DNA from: a virus
Virus record (IMG/VR): IMGVR_UViG_3300032213_000654
Location: 1-22,737 of that record
Strand: one strand, 5' to 3'
DNA length: 22,737 bases
Shown: positions 14,782 through 20,953 of the stretch, one piece after another
Numbering within the stretch: the stretch's first letter is position 1
How the letters are laid out: the number at the start of each line of letters is the position of its first letter
Notes under the pieces: generated by a model
The model's input: only the letters and a program-made list of their open reading frames with translations
Databases searched by the model: none
Told to the model about the DNA's origin: nothing
Made by a program: the position numbers and the translations under genes

Positions 14782-14973
14782 ATGAAAAAAACAAAAAGTA
14801 AAACAAGCCCAGAGGGTGGAAGAAAAGGTTGTCTATGTGATGACGGAACTTATAAATCAGAATGCTGTAATGGTGATCTACAAAATCAAGGTGTAGGTAC
14901 ATTAGTAAGTCAAGGTGTTAGTCAGGTAACTAATGCTAACCAAGCTAGAGTAATTGTAAACACTAGAGGATAA
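14782..14973 (+). CDS. Small Cys-rich conserved phage protein
   Basis: A 63-residue protein with a basic N-terminus and a compact motif GCLCDDGTYKSECCNGD (16-32) giving Cys at 17, 19, 28 and 29, followed by QGVGTLVSQG. I recall this C-x-C...CC pattern from Bacteroidota phage structural regions, where it has no assigned role. It may bind a metal ion or make disulfides. It begins two bases after the previous stop and is likely co-translated. Confidence 0.65.
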   Translation: MKKTKSKTSPEGGRKGCLCDDGTYKSECCNGDLQNQGVGTLVSQGVSQVTNANQARVIVNTRG

Positions 14974-14997
14974 TTAACAAATAAAAATTAATATAAA

Positions 14998-15345
14998 ATG
15001 AACGAATTAAAAAATGTAACTAATAAGTTATTTAAAACAGAATTAGAATCTCAAAAGGTAGATTTAAGCAGTATAGATTATTTAAATAAAATTATTTCAA
15101 GAGGTAAATCCATTTATGATAGAGGAGTTACTTTTATTAATAAAAAAACTGCATTACAAGAAGAAGCCAAAACTTTAAATGCTGATTCAAAAGCACTTTT
15201 AGATGGTGGTGAAAAAATAATAAATGACTTTATAAAAACTGCTAAAGATTTAGGTATTGATGTAAATACTATTAAAGAAGTAGAACAAGCTACAAATACA
15301 CTAGGAGTACTTAATACTGTATTTAAACAAAGTCAAAAATTTTAA
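14998..15345 (+). CDS. Helical hypothetical protein of the head region
   Basis: A 115-residue protein that is almost wholly helical and lysine-rich, with a central hinge around GGEKI (about 70). Two long helices (28-65 and 72-110) could form a coiled-coil dimer. It ends the forward gene run and is followed by a rho-independent terminator at 15353. No family is recognised. Head-assembly or minor structural roles fit its position. Confidence 0.6.
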   Translation: MNELKNVTNKLFKTELESQKVDLSSIDYLNKIISRGKSIYDRGVTFINKKTALQEEAKTLNADSKALLDGGEKIINDFIKTAKDLGIDVNTIKEVEQATNTLGVLNTVFKQSQKF

Positions 15346-15352
15346 TAAATTA

Positions 15353-15376
15353 GGGAGTTTTTACACTCCCTTTTTT
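15353..15376 (+). terminator. Terminator between convergent units
   Basis: A GGGAGT / ACTCCC stem (15353-15358 and 15365-15370) with a 6-base loop is followed by TTTTTT and further T-rich sequence. It lies between the forward gene ending at 15345 and the reverse gene ending at 15384, and ends the forward unit. On the reverse strand the sequence after the stem is a less regular T-rich tract. Confidence 0.85.
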
Positions 15377-15383
15377 ATTTTTT

Positions 15384-15605
15384 TTATTTTAAAATTACTA
15401 TATAAGATATTCCAACTCCTGCGTGTACATCAATCATTGATTTTTTATTTTTAAGTAAATCAATTCTTAATTCTTTTTCATAATAAATTTTGCTTTGATT
15501 TCTTATTCTTTTAATACAATCATTTATTAATTCTTCTAAATTATCACCAACTATAGTATATCTATTATACGATAGTTCTTTTGGAGTATGTGTTATAGTT
15601 ATCAT
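15384..15605 (-). CDS. Hypothetical 73-aa protein, second gene of reverse cassette
   Basis: A reverse-strand protein with a beta-strand start (MITITHTPKEL), a helix about 25-42 (LEELINDCIKRIRN), a charged region (YYEKELRIDLLKNKKS) and a C-terminal beta segment (GVGISYIVIL). No membrane segment or known motif is visible. Its start overlaps the stop of the upstream reverse gene (TAATG), so both are translated from one transcript starting near 15800. It is antisense to no forward gene. Opposite orientation inside the late region suggests an accessory (moron-type) gene. The function is unknown. Confidence 0.65.
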   Translation of the reverse strand: MITITHTPKELSYNRYTIVGDNLEELINDCIKRIRNQSKIYYEKELRIDLLKNKKSMIDVHAGVGISYIVILK

Positions 15606-15775
15606 TAAATAGCTACTTTATAAAATTTAGCCTCACTTTCAAAATGCACTCTTTTTTTACATTCCCAAATACCATTATCATATTTATTTGTTAATTTAAA
15701 TTCAAATCCTTCTGAACTTATTAATGTAGTTCCTATTTTAAAATCATTTACTGTTGATATTCTTAAATTTTTCAT
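15605..15775 (-). CDS. Hypothetical 56-aa protein, first gene of reverse cassette
   Basis: A reverse-strand ORF starting with ATG at 15775-15773 and ending TAA at 15607-15605, which overlaps the next start by one base. It looks like a small beta-barrel: FKIGTTLISSEGFEFKLTNKY then NGIWECKKRVHFESEAKFYKV (broken here for length at Tyr32). One Cys is at position 39. It lies about 38 bases after a good Bacteroidota -7 element, so it is the first gene of the reverse transcript. There is no recognised family. Small SH3-like beta proteins of this kind are often inhibitors or adaptors, but that is inference. Confidence 0.65.
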   Translation of the reverse strand: MKNLRISTVNDFKIGTTLISSEGFEFKLTNKYDNGIWECKKRVHFESEAKFYKVAI

Positions 15776-15813
15776 AATTTTTTGTTTTTAGTTGTTGTTA
15801 TATTTTGATAGAG

Positions 15814-15874
15814 CAAATATATAACTATAATTTAAACGTACAAAACTTTTTTAAATTTTAACAAAACATTAACA
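15814..15874 (-). promoter_or_regulatory. Reverse-strand Bacteroidota promoter with TGTTAA repeat (P3)
   Basis: Read on the reverse strand, TTTG (15844-15841) and TATATTTG (15821-15814) are separated by 19 bases, matching the TTTG / TAnnTTTG consensus and spacing. Farther upstream, two TGTTAA copies (complement of 15869-15874 and 15858-15863) again show an 11-base period. Here the gap from repeat to -7 is 36 bases, not 27 as in P1 and P2. It drives the cassette at 15775-15384. Confidence 0.8.
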
Positions 15875-15905
15875 TTTATAAAAATATAACAAACTATAAT
15901 AACTT

Positions 15906-15920
15906 TTATTTTAAAATAAA
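15906..15920 (+). promoter_or_regulatory. Late-unit leader element, copy 4 (TTATTTTAAAATAAA)
   Basis: It lies 25 bases before the scaffold ATG at 15946, in the gap shared with the divergent promoter P3. It aligns with the copies at 3314, 5726, 13532 and 18188 with one T fewer. The scaffold and capsid genes need strong expression, and no TAnnTTTG element is visible on this strand, so this element is the best available candidate for the start signal. Confidence 0.45.
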
Positions 15921-15945
15921 GTATTTAACTAAATTAAATATAAAT

Positions 15946-16524
15946 ATGTCAAATGTAATTAATCAAATCAAAACCATTTTGGGAATGGAAGTAAAACTAG
16001 CCCAAATGAAGTTAGATAACGGAACAGTTTTAGAAGCTGAAGCTTTTGAAGCTGGTATGCCTGTTTTTATCGTTAACGAAGAAGATCGTATCGCTTTACC
16101 AGTTGGAGAGTACAAACTAGAAGATGGTATGATGCTAATCGTTGTTGAAGAAGGTATTATCGCTGAAGTTAAAGAAGCAGAAATGCCTGAAGCTGAAGTA
16201 GAGGTTGAAGAGCCTGAAGTAGAAGTAGAAGTTGAACAAGAAATGTCAGAAACTGCTACTCCTAAAAAAGTTATCGAATCTACAATTAGAGAATCACACT
16301 TTTCGAAAGAAGAAGTAGACGCTTTAAAAGCAGAAATTGAAGCTTTAAAAACTGAATTAGCTTCTTTAAAAGAAGTAAAAGAAGAAGAAGGTGTAGAATT
16401 ATCTGCACAACCTTTAACCCACAACCCAGAAGCAAAATCTGAGGTTAAATTAAACTTATACTCACAATCAAGAACTAAAAATACTTTTGATACTGTGTTA
16501 AGTAAAATTTCAAAAATTAAATAA
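15946..16524 (+). CDS. Capsid scaffold-like protein
   Basis: A 192-residue acidic protein directly before the major capsid gene. Residues about 15-75 look like a small beta domain (DNGTVLEAEAF, GMPVFIV, LPVGEYKLEDGMMLIVVEEG). Residues 77-100 form a Glu/Val alternating stretch, 121-147 a coiled coil (SKEEVDALKAEIEALKTEL), and the C-terminus is basic (SRTKNTF, VLSKISKIK), as in scaffolds whose tail contacts the capsid protein. This head-core/scaffold assignment rests on position and layout. It uses more ATC and GAA codons than the early genes, suggesting high expression. Confidence 0.65.
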   Translation: MSNVINQIKTILGMEVKLAQMKLDNGTVLEAEAFEAGMPVFIVNEEDRIALPVGEYKLEDGMMLIVVEEGIIAEVKEAEMPEAEVEVEEPEVEVEVEQEMSETATPKKVIESTIRESHFSKEEVDALKAEIEALKTELASLKEVKEEEGVELSAQPLTHNPEAKSEVKLNLYSQSRTKNTFDTVLSKISKIK

Positions 16525-16549
16525 TAATTAAAATTAAACACTAAAAAAG

Positions 16550-17503
16550 ATGGCGACTACAACATCAATTACAACTACTTATGCTGGTGAATTTGCAGGG
16601 AAATATATTTCTGCTGCTTTATTATCAGCTTCTACTATCGAAAACGGTGGTATTGAAGTAAAACCAAATGTAAAATACAAAGAAGTAATTAAAAAACTTG
16701 CTACTGATGCAATCGTTAAAAACGCAACTTGTGATTTTGATGCTACTTCTACTGTAACTTTAACTGAAAGAATTCTTCAACCAGAGGAATTTCAAGTAAA
16801 TCTACAACTTTGCAAGAAGGACTTCCACTCGGATTGGGAAGCAGTACAAATGGGATACTCTGCATTTGACTCTTTACCTCCATCATTTGCTGATTATATT
16901 TTATCACACGTCGCAGCTAAAGTTGCTGAAAAAACAGAACAAAACATCTGGAGAGGTGTTACTGCTAATGCAGGTGAATTCAACGGATTTGCTACTTTGT
17001 TAGCTGCTGATGCTGCTTTACCTACTGCACAAGAAGTTGCTGGAACTACAGTTACTGCTGCAAATGTTATCGCTGAATTAGGAAAAATCGTTGATGCTTT
17101 ACCAGCTGCACTTTACGGAAAAGAAGATTTACATATCTATGTATCTCAAAATATTGCTAAAGCTTATGTAAGAGCATTAGGTGGTTTTGCTGCTTCTGGT
17201 TTAGGTGCTAATGGTACTAACTCTATGGGTACACAATGGTGGAATAATGGATCACTTTCTTTTGATGGTGTAAAAATATTCGTTTGTAATGGTATGGCTG
17301 CTAACACTGCAATCGCTACTTTAAAATCTAACTTATATTTCGGTACAGGTTTATTAAACGACCTTAACACTGTTAAATTAATTGATATGGCAGATTTGGA
17401 CGGATCTGAGAATGTTAGAGTGGTTGCCAGATTTACTGCTGGTGTACAATACGGAAACGTACAAGATATCGTAACTTACGGAATCACTAACTCTGCTAAC
17501 TAA
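16550..17503 (+). CDS. Major capsid protein
   Basis: A 317-residue protein flanked by scaffold and tail tube genes. It resembles Bacteroidota phage capsid proteins of HK97-like fold. Features are an N-terminal arm (TTYAGEFAGKYISAALLSAST), a KPNVKYKEVIKKLATD strand region, and LQPEEFQVNLQLCKKDFHSDW (about 75-95). A spine-helix region LSHVAAKVAEKTEQNIWRG (118-136) and a C-terminal beta segment ARFTAGVQYGNVQDIVTYG follow. Codon choice differs from neighbours: Ile is mostly ATC/ATT with hardly any ATA, typical of very highly expressed genes in AT-rich genomes. A strong terminator follows directly. Confidence 0.88.
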   Translation: MATTTSITTTYAGEFAGKYISAALLSASTIENGGIEVKPNVKYKEVIKKLATDAIVKNATCDFDATSTVTLTERILQPEEFQVNLQLCKKDFHSDWEAVQMGYSAFDSLPPSFADYILSHVAAKVAEKTEQNIWRGVTANAGEFNGFATLLAADAALPTAQEVAGTTVTAANVIAELGKIVDALPAALYGKEDLHIYVSQNIAKAYVRALGGFAASGLGANGTNSMGTQWWNNGSLSFDGVKIFVCNGMAANTAIATLKSNLYFGTGLLNDLNTVKLIDMADLDGSENVRVVARFTAGVQYGNVQDIVTYGITNSAN

Positions 17504-17527
17504 TAATTAGCAAAACTAAACTTAAAA

Positions 17528-17559
17528 GGGTGGTGGAAAAAACACCATCCTTTTTTTTT
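17528..17559 (+). terminator. Strong terminator after the capsid gene
   Basis: GGGTGGTG (17528-17535) pairs with CACCATCC (17543-17550) with one G-T wobble and a GAAAAAA loop, followed by nine T. It lies 24 bases after the capsid stop and could set the capsid to downstream expression ratio by partial termination. Confidence 0.9.
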
Positions 17560-17588
17560 ATTAATAACTCAAAATAAATATATAAATT

Positions 17589-18116
17589 ATGGCTTGTGAT
17601 ATTTCATTAGGTAGAATCGAACCTTGTAAGGATTCAGTAGGTGGATTGAAAGCTGTTTATTTCGTAAATTATGGTGATGCTACAGGTTACACTTACAATG
17701 GCACTAATACAGATGTTATTGATGATGTAGCAGGTACGCCTACAGCTTATAAATACGATTTAAAAGGTGCTTCTACATTTACACAAAATGTAAACAGCTC
17801 AAGAGAAAATGGAACTACATTTTTCGAGCAAGTATTAGAATTAACTTTCAAAAAATTATCTATTGTAGATAACAAACAACTTAAATTAATGGCTTATGGT
17901 CGTCCACAAGTTATTGTTGAAGATAACAATGGTAATTTCTTTTATGCAGGATTAAAACACGGAATGGATGTAACAGGTGGAACTATCGTAACAGGTGGTG
18001 CTATGGGAGATCTTTCTGGGTATACTTTAACTTTAACAGGTATGGAACCAGTACCAGCTAACTTTATCGGAGATACTTTAGCAGGGGCAGGGTTTACTGT
18101 TGTTGTTGGATCTTAA
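17589..18116 (+). CDS. Major tail tube protein
   Basis: A 175-residue protein with the start CDISLGRIEPCKDSVGGLKAV and strand FVNYGD, a hallmark opening of tail tube proteins in Bacteroidota phages. Beta strands alternate throughout (FEQVLELTFKKL, RPQVIVEDNNGNFFYAG, SGYTLTLTGME) with Gly-rich turns, as in the tube-subunit fold. It forms stacked hexameric rings around the tape measure. It sits alone between two terminators, separated from the other tail genes by the capsid block, which is unusual. Codon use resembles that of the capsid gene (ATC, AAC, TTC), fitting a high-copy protein. Confidence 0.75.
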   Translation: MACDISLGRIEPCKDSVGGLKAVYFVNYGDATGYTYNGTNTDVIDDVAGTPTAYKYDLKGASTFTQNVNSSRENGTTFFEQVLELTFKKLSIVDNKQLKLMAYGRPQVIVEDNNGNFFYAGLKHGMDVTGGTIVTGGAMGDLSGYTLTLTGMEPVPANFIGDTLAGAGFTVVVGS

Positions 18117-18139
18117 TATTTAATTATATTACTTTTAAA

Positions 18140-18165
18140 GGGTGGCTTTTTGCTACCCTTTTTTT
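18140..18165 (+). terminator. Terminator after the tail tube gene
   Basis: GGGTGGC (18140-18146) pairs with GCTACCC (18152-18158) with one G-T wobble and a T-rich loop, followed by seven T. It separates the tube gene from the portal unit. Confidence 0.9.
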
Positions 18166-18187
18166 GTTATAACAAATTTGTAGTTTT

Positions 18188-18205
18188 TTAATTTTTAAAA
18201 TAAAA
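18188..18205 (+). promoter_or_regulatory. Late-unit leader element, copy 5 (TTAATTTTTAAAATAAAA)
   Basis: It lies two bases before the ATG at 18208 and directly after a terminator, so transcription of the portal unit must begin close by or come from read-through. It differs from copy 2 by one inserted A after TTA. No TTTG is correctly spaced upstream. Confidence 0.5.
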
Positions 18206-18207
18206 CA

Positions 18208-18537
18208 ATGATAATACTAAAAGAACAAGTAGGTGTACAAACATTACAATTTGCTGTAAATGGTACTACTGCTACTTCTATAGTTTTGATTGATGAAGAA
18301 ACAAATGTAGAGACAGAAGTTAATTGCACGTTTACTGCTTCTAAATACTATATTCAAACTAGCGTAGCTTTAGATGTTTTACAAAATAAATACTATACTA
18401 TAAAAGTTAAAAATAATTCTAATGTAGTTTATACAGGTTTAGCTTTTTGTACTAACCAAACTATAGCAGATTACACTATAAACAAAGATGCTTATGTAGA
18501 GCATACTACAGATAACGAATTTATAATTTATGAATAA
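18208..18537 (+). CDS. Small beta-rich protein preceding the portal
   Basis: A 109-residue protein with alternating strand patterns (TLQFAVNGTTATSIVLIDEE, VNCTFTASKYYIQTSVAL, YYTIKVKNNSNVVYTGLAF), suggesting an immunoglobulin-like or other beta-sandwich fold. It overlaps the portal start by 8 bases and is thus coupled to it. In Bacteroidota phages a small beta protein at this place is common but has no assigned role. It might be a head or head-tail joining component. This is inference. Confidence 0.6.
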   Translation: MIILKEQVGVQTLQFAVNGTTATSIVLIDEETNVETEVNCTFTASKYYIQTSVALDVLQNKYYTIKVKNNSNVVYTGLAFCTNQTIADYTINKDAYVEHTTDNEFIIYE

Positions 18538-20338
18538 CATACACATTTTAAATTTAAGTGCTTATACATCTCCTATAATAGAAGAAAGCAAAAATAAAGA
18601 TTTTGTACAATATGGATCTGATAATAATTACTTTCAGTATTTAATTGATAGATATCTTTATTCTAATACTAACCACGCTATTATTACTGGTGTTACCAAT
18701 ATGATTTATGGTAAAGGTATTTCTGCAACTGATTCAAATAGAAAACCTGATCAGTATGCGCAAATGATGTCTATTATAAAAGGAGATTGCTTAAAGAAAG
18801 TAGCTTTAGAAAGAAAATTATTAGGAATGGCTGCTATGCAAGTTATTTACGGAAAAGGTAAAGTAACTAGAGTAGATCATTTTCCTATGCAAACTTTAAG
18901 AGCTGAAAAATGTAATGATAAAGGAGAAGTTGAAGCTTGGTACTATCACCACGATTGGACTAAATACAGAAATGGAGATGTTTTAAAACGTATTCCTGCT
19001 TTTGGTTTTGGTAATGGCAATGAAGTAGAAATTTATGTTATTAAACCTTATGTATCAGGTTATCATTATTACACTCCAATAGATTATTCAGGTGCTTTAC
19101 CATACGCTAAATTAGAAGAAGAAATTGCAGATTATTTGATTAATGATGTAATGAATGGTTTTAGTGGTACTAAAGTAATTAATTTTAATAACAATATACC
19201 ACCAGAAGAAAAAAGGCAAGAAATTGCAAATGATGTTAAGCGTAAATTAACAGGTGCTAAAGGAGATAAAGTGATTGTATCTTTTAATGCTTCACAAGAA
19301 AACAAAACTACTGTAGATGATATCCCTTTAAACGATGCACCTGCACACTACGAATATCTTTCTACTGAATGTTTTGAAAAGTTAATTGTAGGGCATAGGG
19401 TTACTTCACCTATGTTATTAGGAATTAGAGATACAGGCGGTGGTTTAAGTAATAATGCAGATGAAATTGAAACTGCAACTAGATTATTTGATAATATTGT
19501 TATCAGACCATACCAAATAGAAATAATAGATGCCTTAGATGTTATTTTAGCAGTTAATGGTATATCATTAAACTTATATTTTAAAACAATACAACCTTTA
19601 GATTTTATCGATGTTAATACTGCTAATGCTACAACTAACGAAGAAGAAACTGGTATCAAAATGTCTAAATTATGCTGTGCAAGTGATAAGGATACTTCTG
19701 TGGATATAGCAGATTTATTAATAAGCAAAGGCGAAGATTTAAGCGAAGAATGGTTTTTAATAGATGAAAACGAAGTAGATTATGATTTAGAAGATGAATT
19801 AGATGCTGAAATAGATTTTTTAAACCATAAAGACAAAAAAGAACAAAGTTTACTTTCTAAAGCTTGGAATTTTGTAAGAACAGGAACTGCTAAACCTTTA
19901 ACTAAGTCAGAAGATGATAAAGTAATAGATGGAGTTACATTTATTACTAGATATGTTTATAGTGGAAATGAAACAGGAGAAAGAGATTTTTGTAGTAAAA
20001 TGTTATCGGCTAATAAGGTTTATAGAAAAGAAGATATTATGGCTATGGAGAGAGAAGCAGTTAATGCTGGTTTCGGAAAAAATGGTTCTGATTTTTACTC
20101 AATCTGGTTTTATAAAGGCGGACCTAGATGCCGCCACGCTTGGTTGCGTAGAACTTATGCTAGTTTTGATACTAAAATAGATCCTACTAATCCAAACGCA
20201 AAGCCATTAAGTATTGCAAAAGCTGAAAGTTTTGGGTATAGAATTAGAAACGATAAAAAGGTTTCTATGAAGCCAAATGATATGCCTTATAAAGGATATA
20301 CAGAAGAATATTGGAACGAAAAAGGTTTTAAAAATTAA
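18530..20338 (+). CDS. Portal protein fused to MuF/SPP1-gp7-like minor head domain
   Basis: A 602-residue protein. Residues 1 to about 365 form the portal core: QYGSDNNYFQYLIDRYLYS (27-45), HAIITGVTNMIYGKG (49-63), LGMAAMQVIYGKGKV (98-112), and GHRVTSPMLLGIRDTGGGLSN (288-308), typical of portals. An acidic linker (about 366-440) is followed by a second domain (about 465-545). It reads ITRYVYSG, ERDFCSKML (484-492, Cys488), YRKEDIMAMEREA, and IWFYKGGPRCRHAWLRR (525-541, Cys534 and His536). The R-x-F-C ... C-x-H pattern resembles the minor head (SPP1 gp7/Mu F) domain. The portal forms the DNA entry ring; the fused domain may enter the capsid interior. Confidence 0.8.
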   Translation: MNNIHILNLSAYTSPIIEESKNKDFVQYGSDNNYFQYLIDRYLYSNTNHAIITGVTNMIYGKGISATDSNRKPDQYAQMMSIIKGDCLKKVALERKLLGMAAMQVIYGKGKVTRVDHFPMQTLRAEKCNDKGEVEAWYYHHDWTKYRNGDVLKRIPAFGFGNGNEVEIYVIKPYVSGYHYYTPIDYSGALPYAKLEEEIADYLINDVMNGFSGTKVINFNNNIPPEEKRQEIANDVKRKLTGAKGDKVIVSFNASQENKTTVDDIPLNDAPAHYEYLSTECFEKLIVGHRVTSPMLLGIRDTGGGLSNNADEIETATRLFDNIVIRPYQIEIIDALDVILAVNGISLNLYFKTIQPLDFIDVNTANATTNEEETGIKMSKLCCASDKDTSVDIADLLISKGEDLSEEWFLIDENEVDYDLEDELDAEIDFLNHKDKKEQSLLSKAWNFVRTGTAKPLTKSEDDKVIDGVTFITRYVYSGNETGERDFCSKMLSANKVYRKEDIMAMEREAVNAGFGKNGSDFYSIWFYKGGPRCRHAWLRRTYASFDTKIDPTNPNAKPLSIAKAESFGYRIRNDKKVSMKPNDMPYKGYTEEYWNEKGFKN

Positions 20339-20341
20339 GAT

Positions 20342-20854
20342 ATGGCTTACGCACTATTAATAAGTACAGAGGATGTAAAAAAGTTTACTATACTAAATGG
20401 CAATTTAGATGTAGACGATTTTATTCAATATATAAAAATAGCACAGGATATTACTATTCAAAATTATTTAGGAACTGATTTATACAATAAGTTTCAAACT
20501 TTAATTATTGATGGTGATATTAACGATGCAGAATTTTTAAAGTATAAAACGCTTTTAACTACCTATATTAAACCAATGTTAATTCATTGGAGTATGGTTC
20601 ACTATTTACCTTTTGCAGCTTATACAATAGCTAATAAAGGTGTTTACAAACATAACTCAGAAAACTCTACTAATGTAGAAAAAAACGAAATAGATTATTT
20701 AGTAGAAAAAGAAAGAGATATAGCAGAACACTATACACAACGCTTTATTGATTATATGTGTTTTCAGCAATCAGAGTTCCCAGAATATAATTCTAATTCA
20801 AATGATGATATGAACCCTGATACTAATAATTTTTATGGATCTTGGGTTTTGTAA
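20342..20854 (+). CDS. Head-tail connector / head completion protein
   Basis: A 170-residue, mostly helical protein directly after the portal. It begins YALLISTEDVKKFTILNGN and continues DFIQYIKIAQDITIQNYLGTDLYNKF (26-51), then YIKPMLIHWSMVHYLPFA (75-92). The length and pattern (leading strand, helix with I-x-x-A-Q-x-x-x-I-x-x-x-L-G-x-x-L-Y) are those of Bacteroidota phage connector proteins that bind below the portal. The Asn-rich C-terminus is probably flexible. It starts three bases after the portal stop. Confidence 0.7.
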   Translation: MAYALLISTEDVKKFTILNGNLDVDDFIQYIKIAQDITIQNYLGTDLYNKFQTLIIDGDINDAEFLKYKTLLTTYIKPMLIHWSMVHYLPFAAYTIANKGVYKHNSENSTNVEKNEIDYLVEKERDIAEHYTQRFIDYMCFQQSEFPEYNSNSNDDMNPDTNNFYGSWVL

Positions 20855-20953
20855 ATGGAGAAAAAAAGAAAAAAAGTAGGTAACTATAAACCTAAAGAAG
20901 AAAACAAGCAAAAGCTAGAATTATTTTTAAAAAAAATACAAAATAACAAATAA
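20855..20953 (+). CDS. 32-aa highly basic peptide
   Basis: A short ORF starting directly at the connector stop and sharing one base with the tail fibre start (TAATG). It is Lys-rich (MEKKRKKVGNYKPKEENKQ then a helix KLELFLKKIQ). The complete absence of gap on both sides supports translation as a coupled gene. The function is unknown. Confidence 0.5.
   Translation: MEKKRKKVGNYKPKEENKQKLELFLKKIQNNK

Noticed and set aside
15963-16541. 192-aa open frame on the reverse strand opposite the scaffold gene
   Set aside because: It is the mirror of the Glu/Val/Lys-rich coding of the scaffold gene, giving a Ser-rich low-complexity translation. It has no promoter or leader, and it fully overlaps a well-supported gene.
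19348-19728. 126-aa open frame on the reverse strand inside the portal gene
   Set aside because: It lies wholly inside the portal coding region with no initiation signal and no recognisable protein features.
19929-20180. 83-aa forward frame inside the portal C-terminal domain
   Set aside because: It is in a different frame from the portal domain whose R-x-F-C and C-x-H motifs are clearly coding, with no coupling to neighbouring genes.
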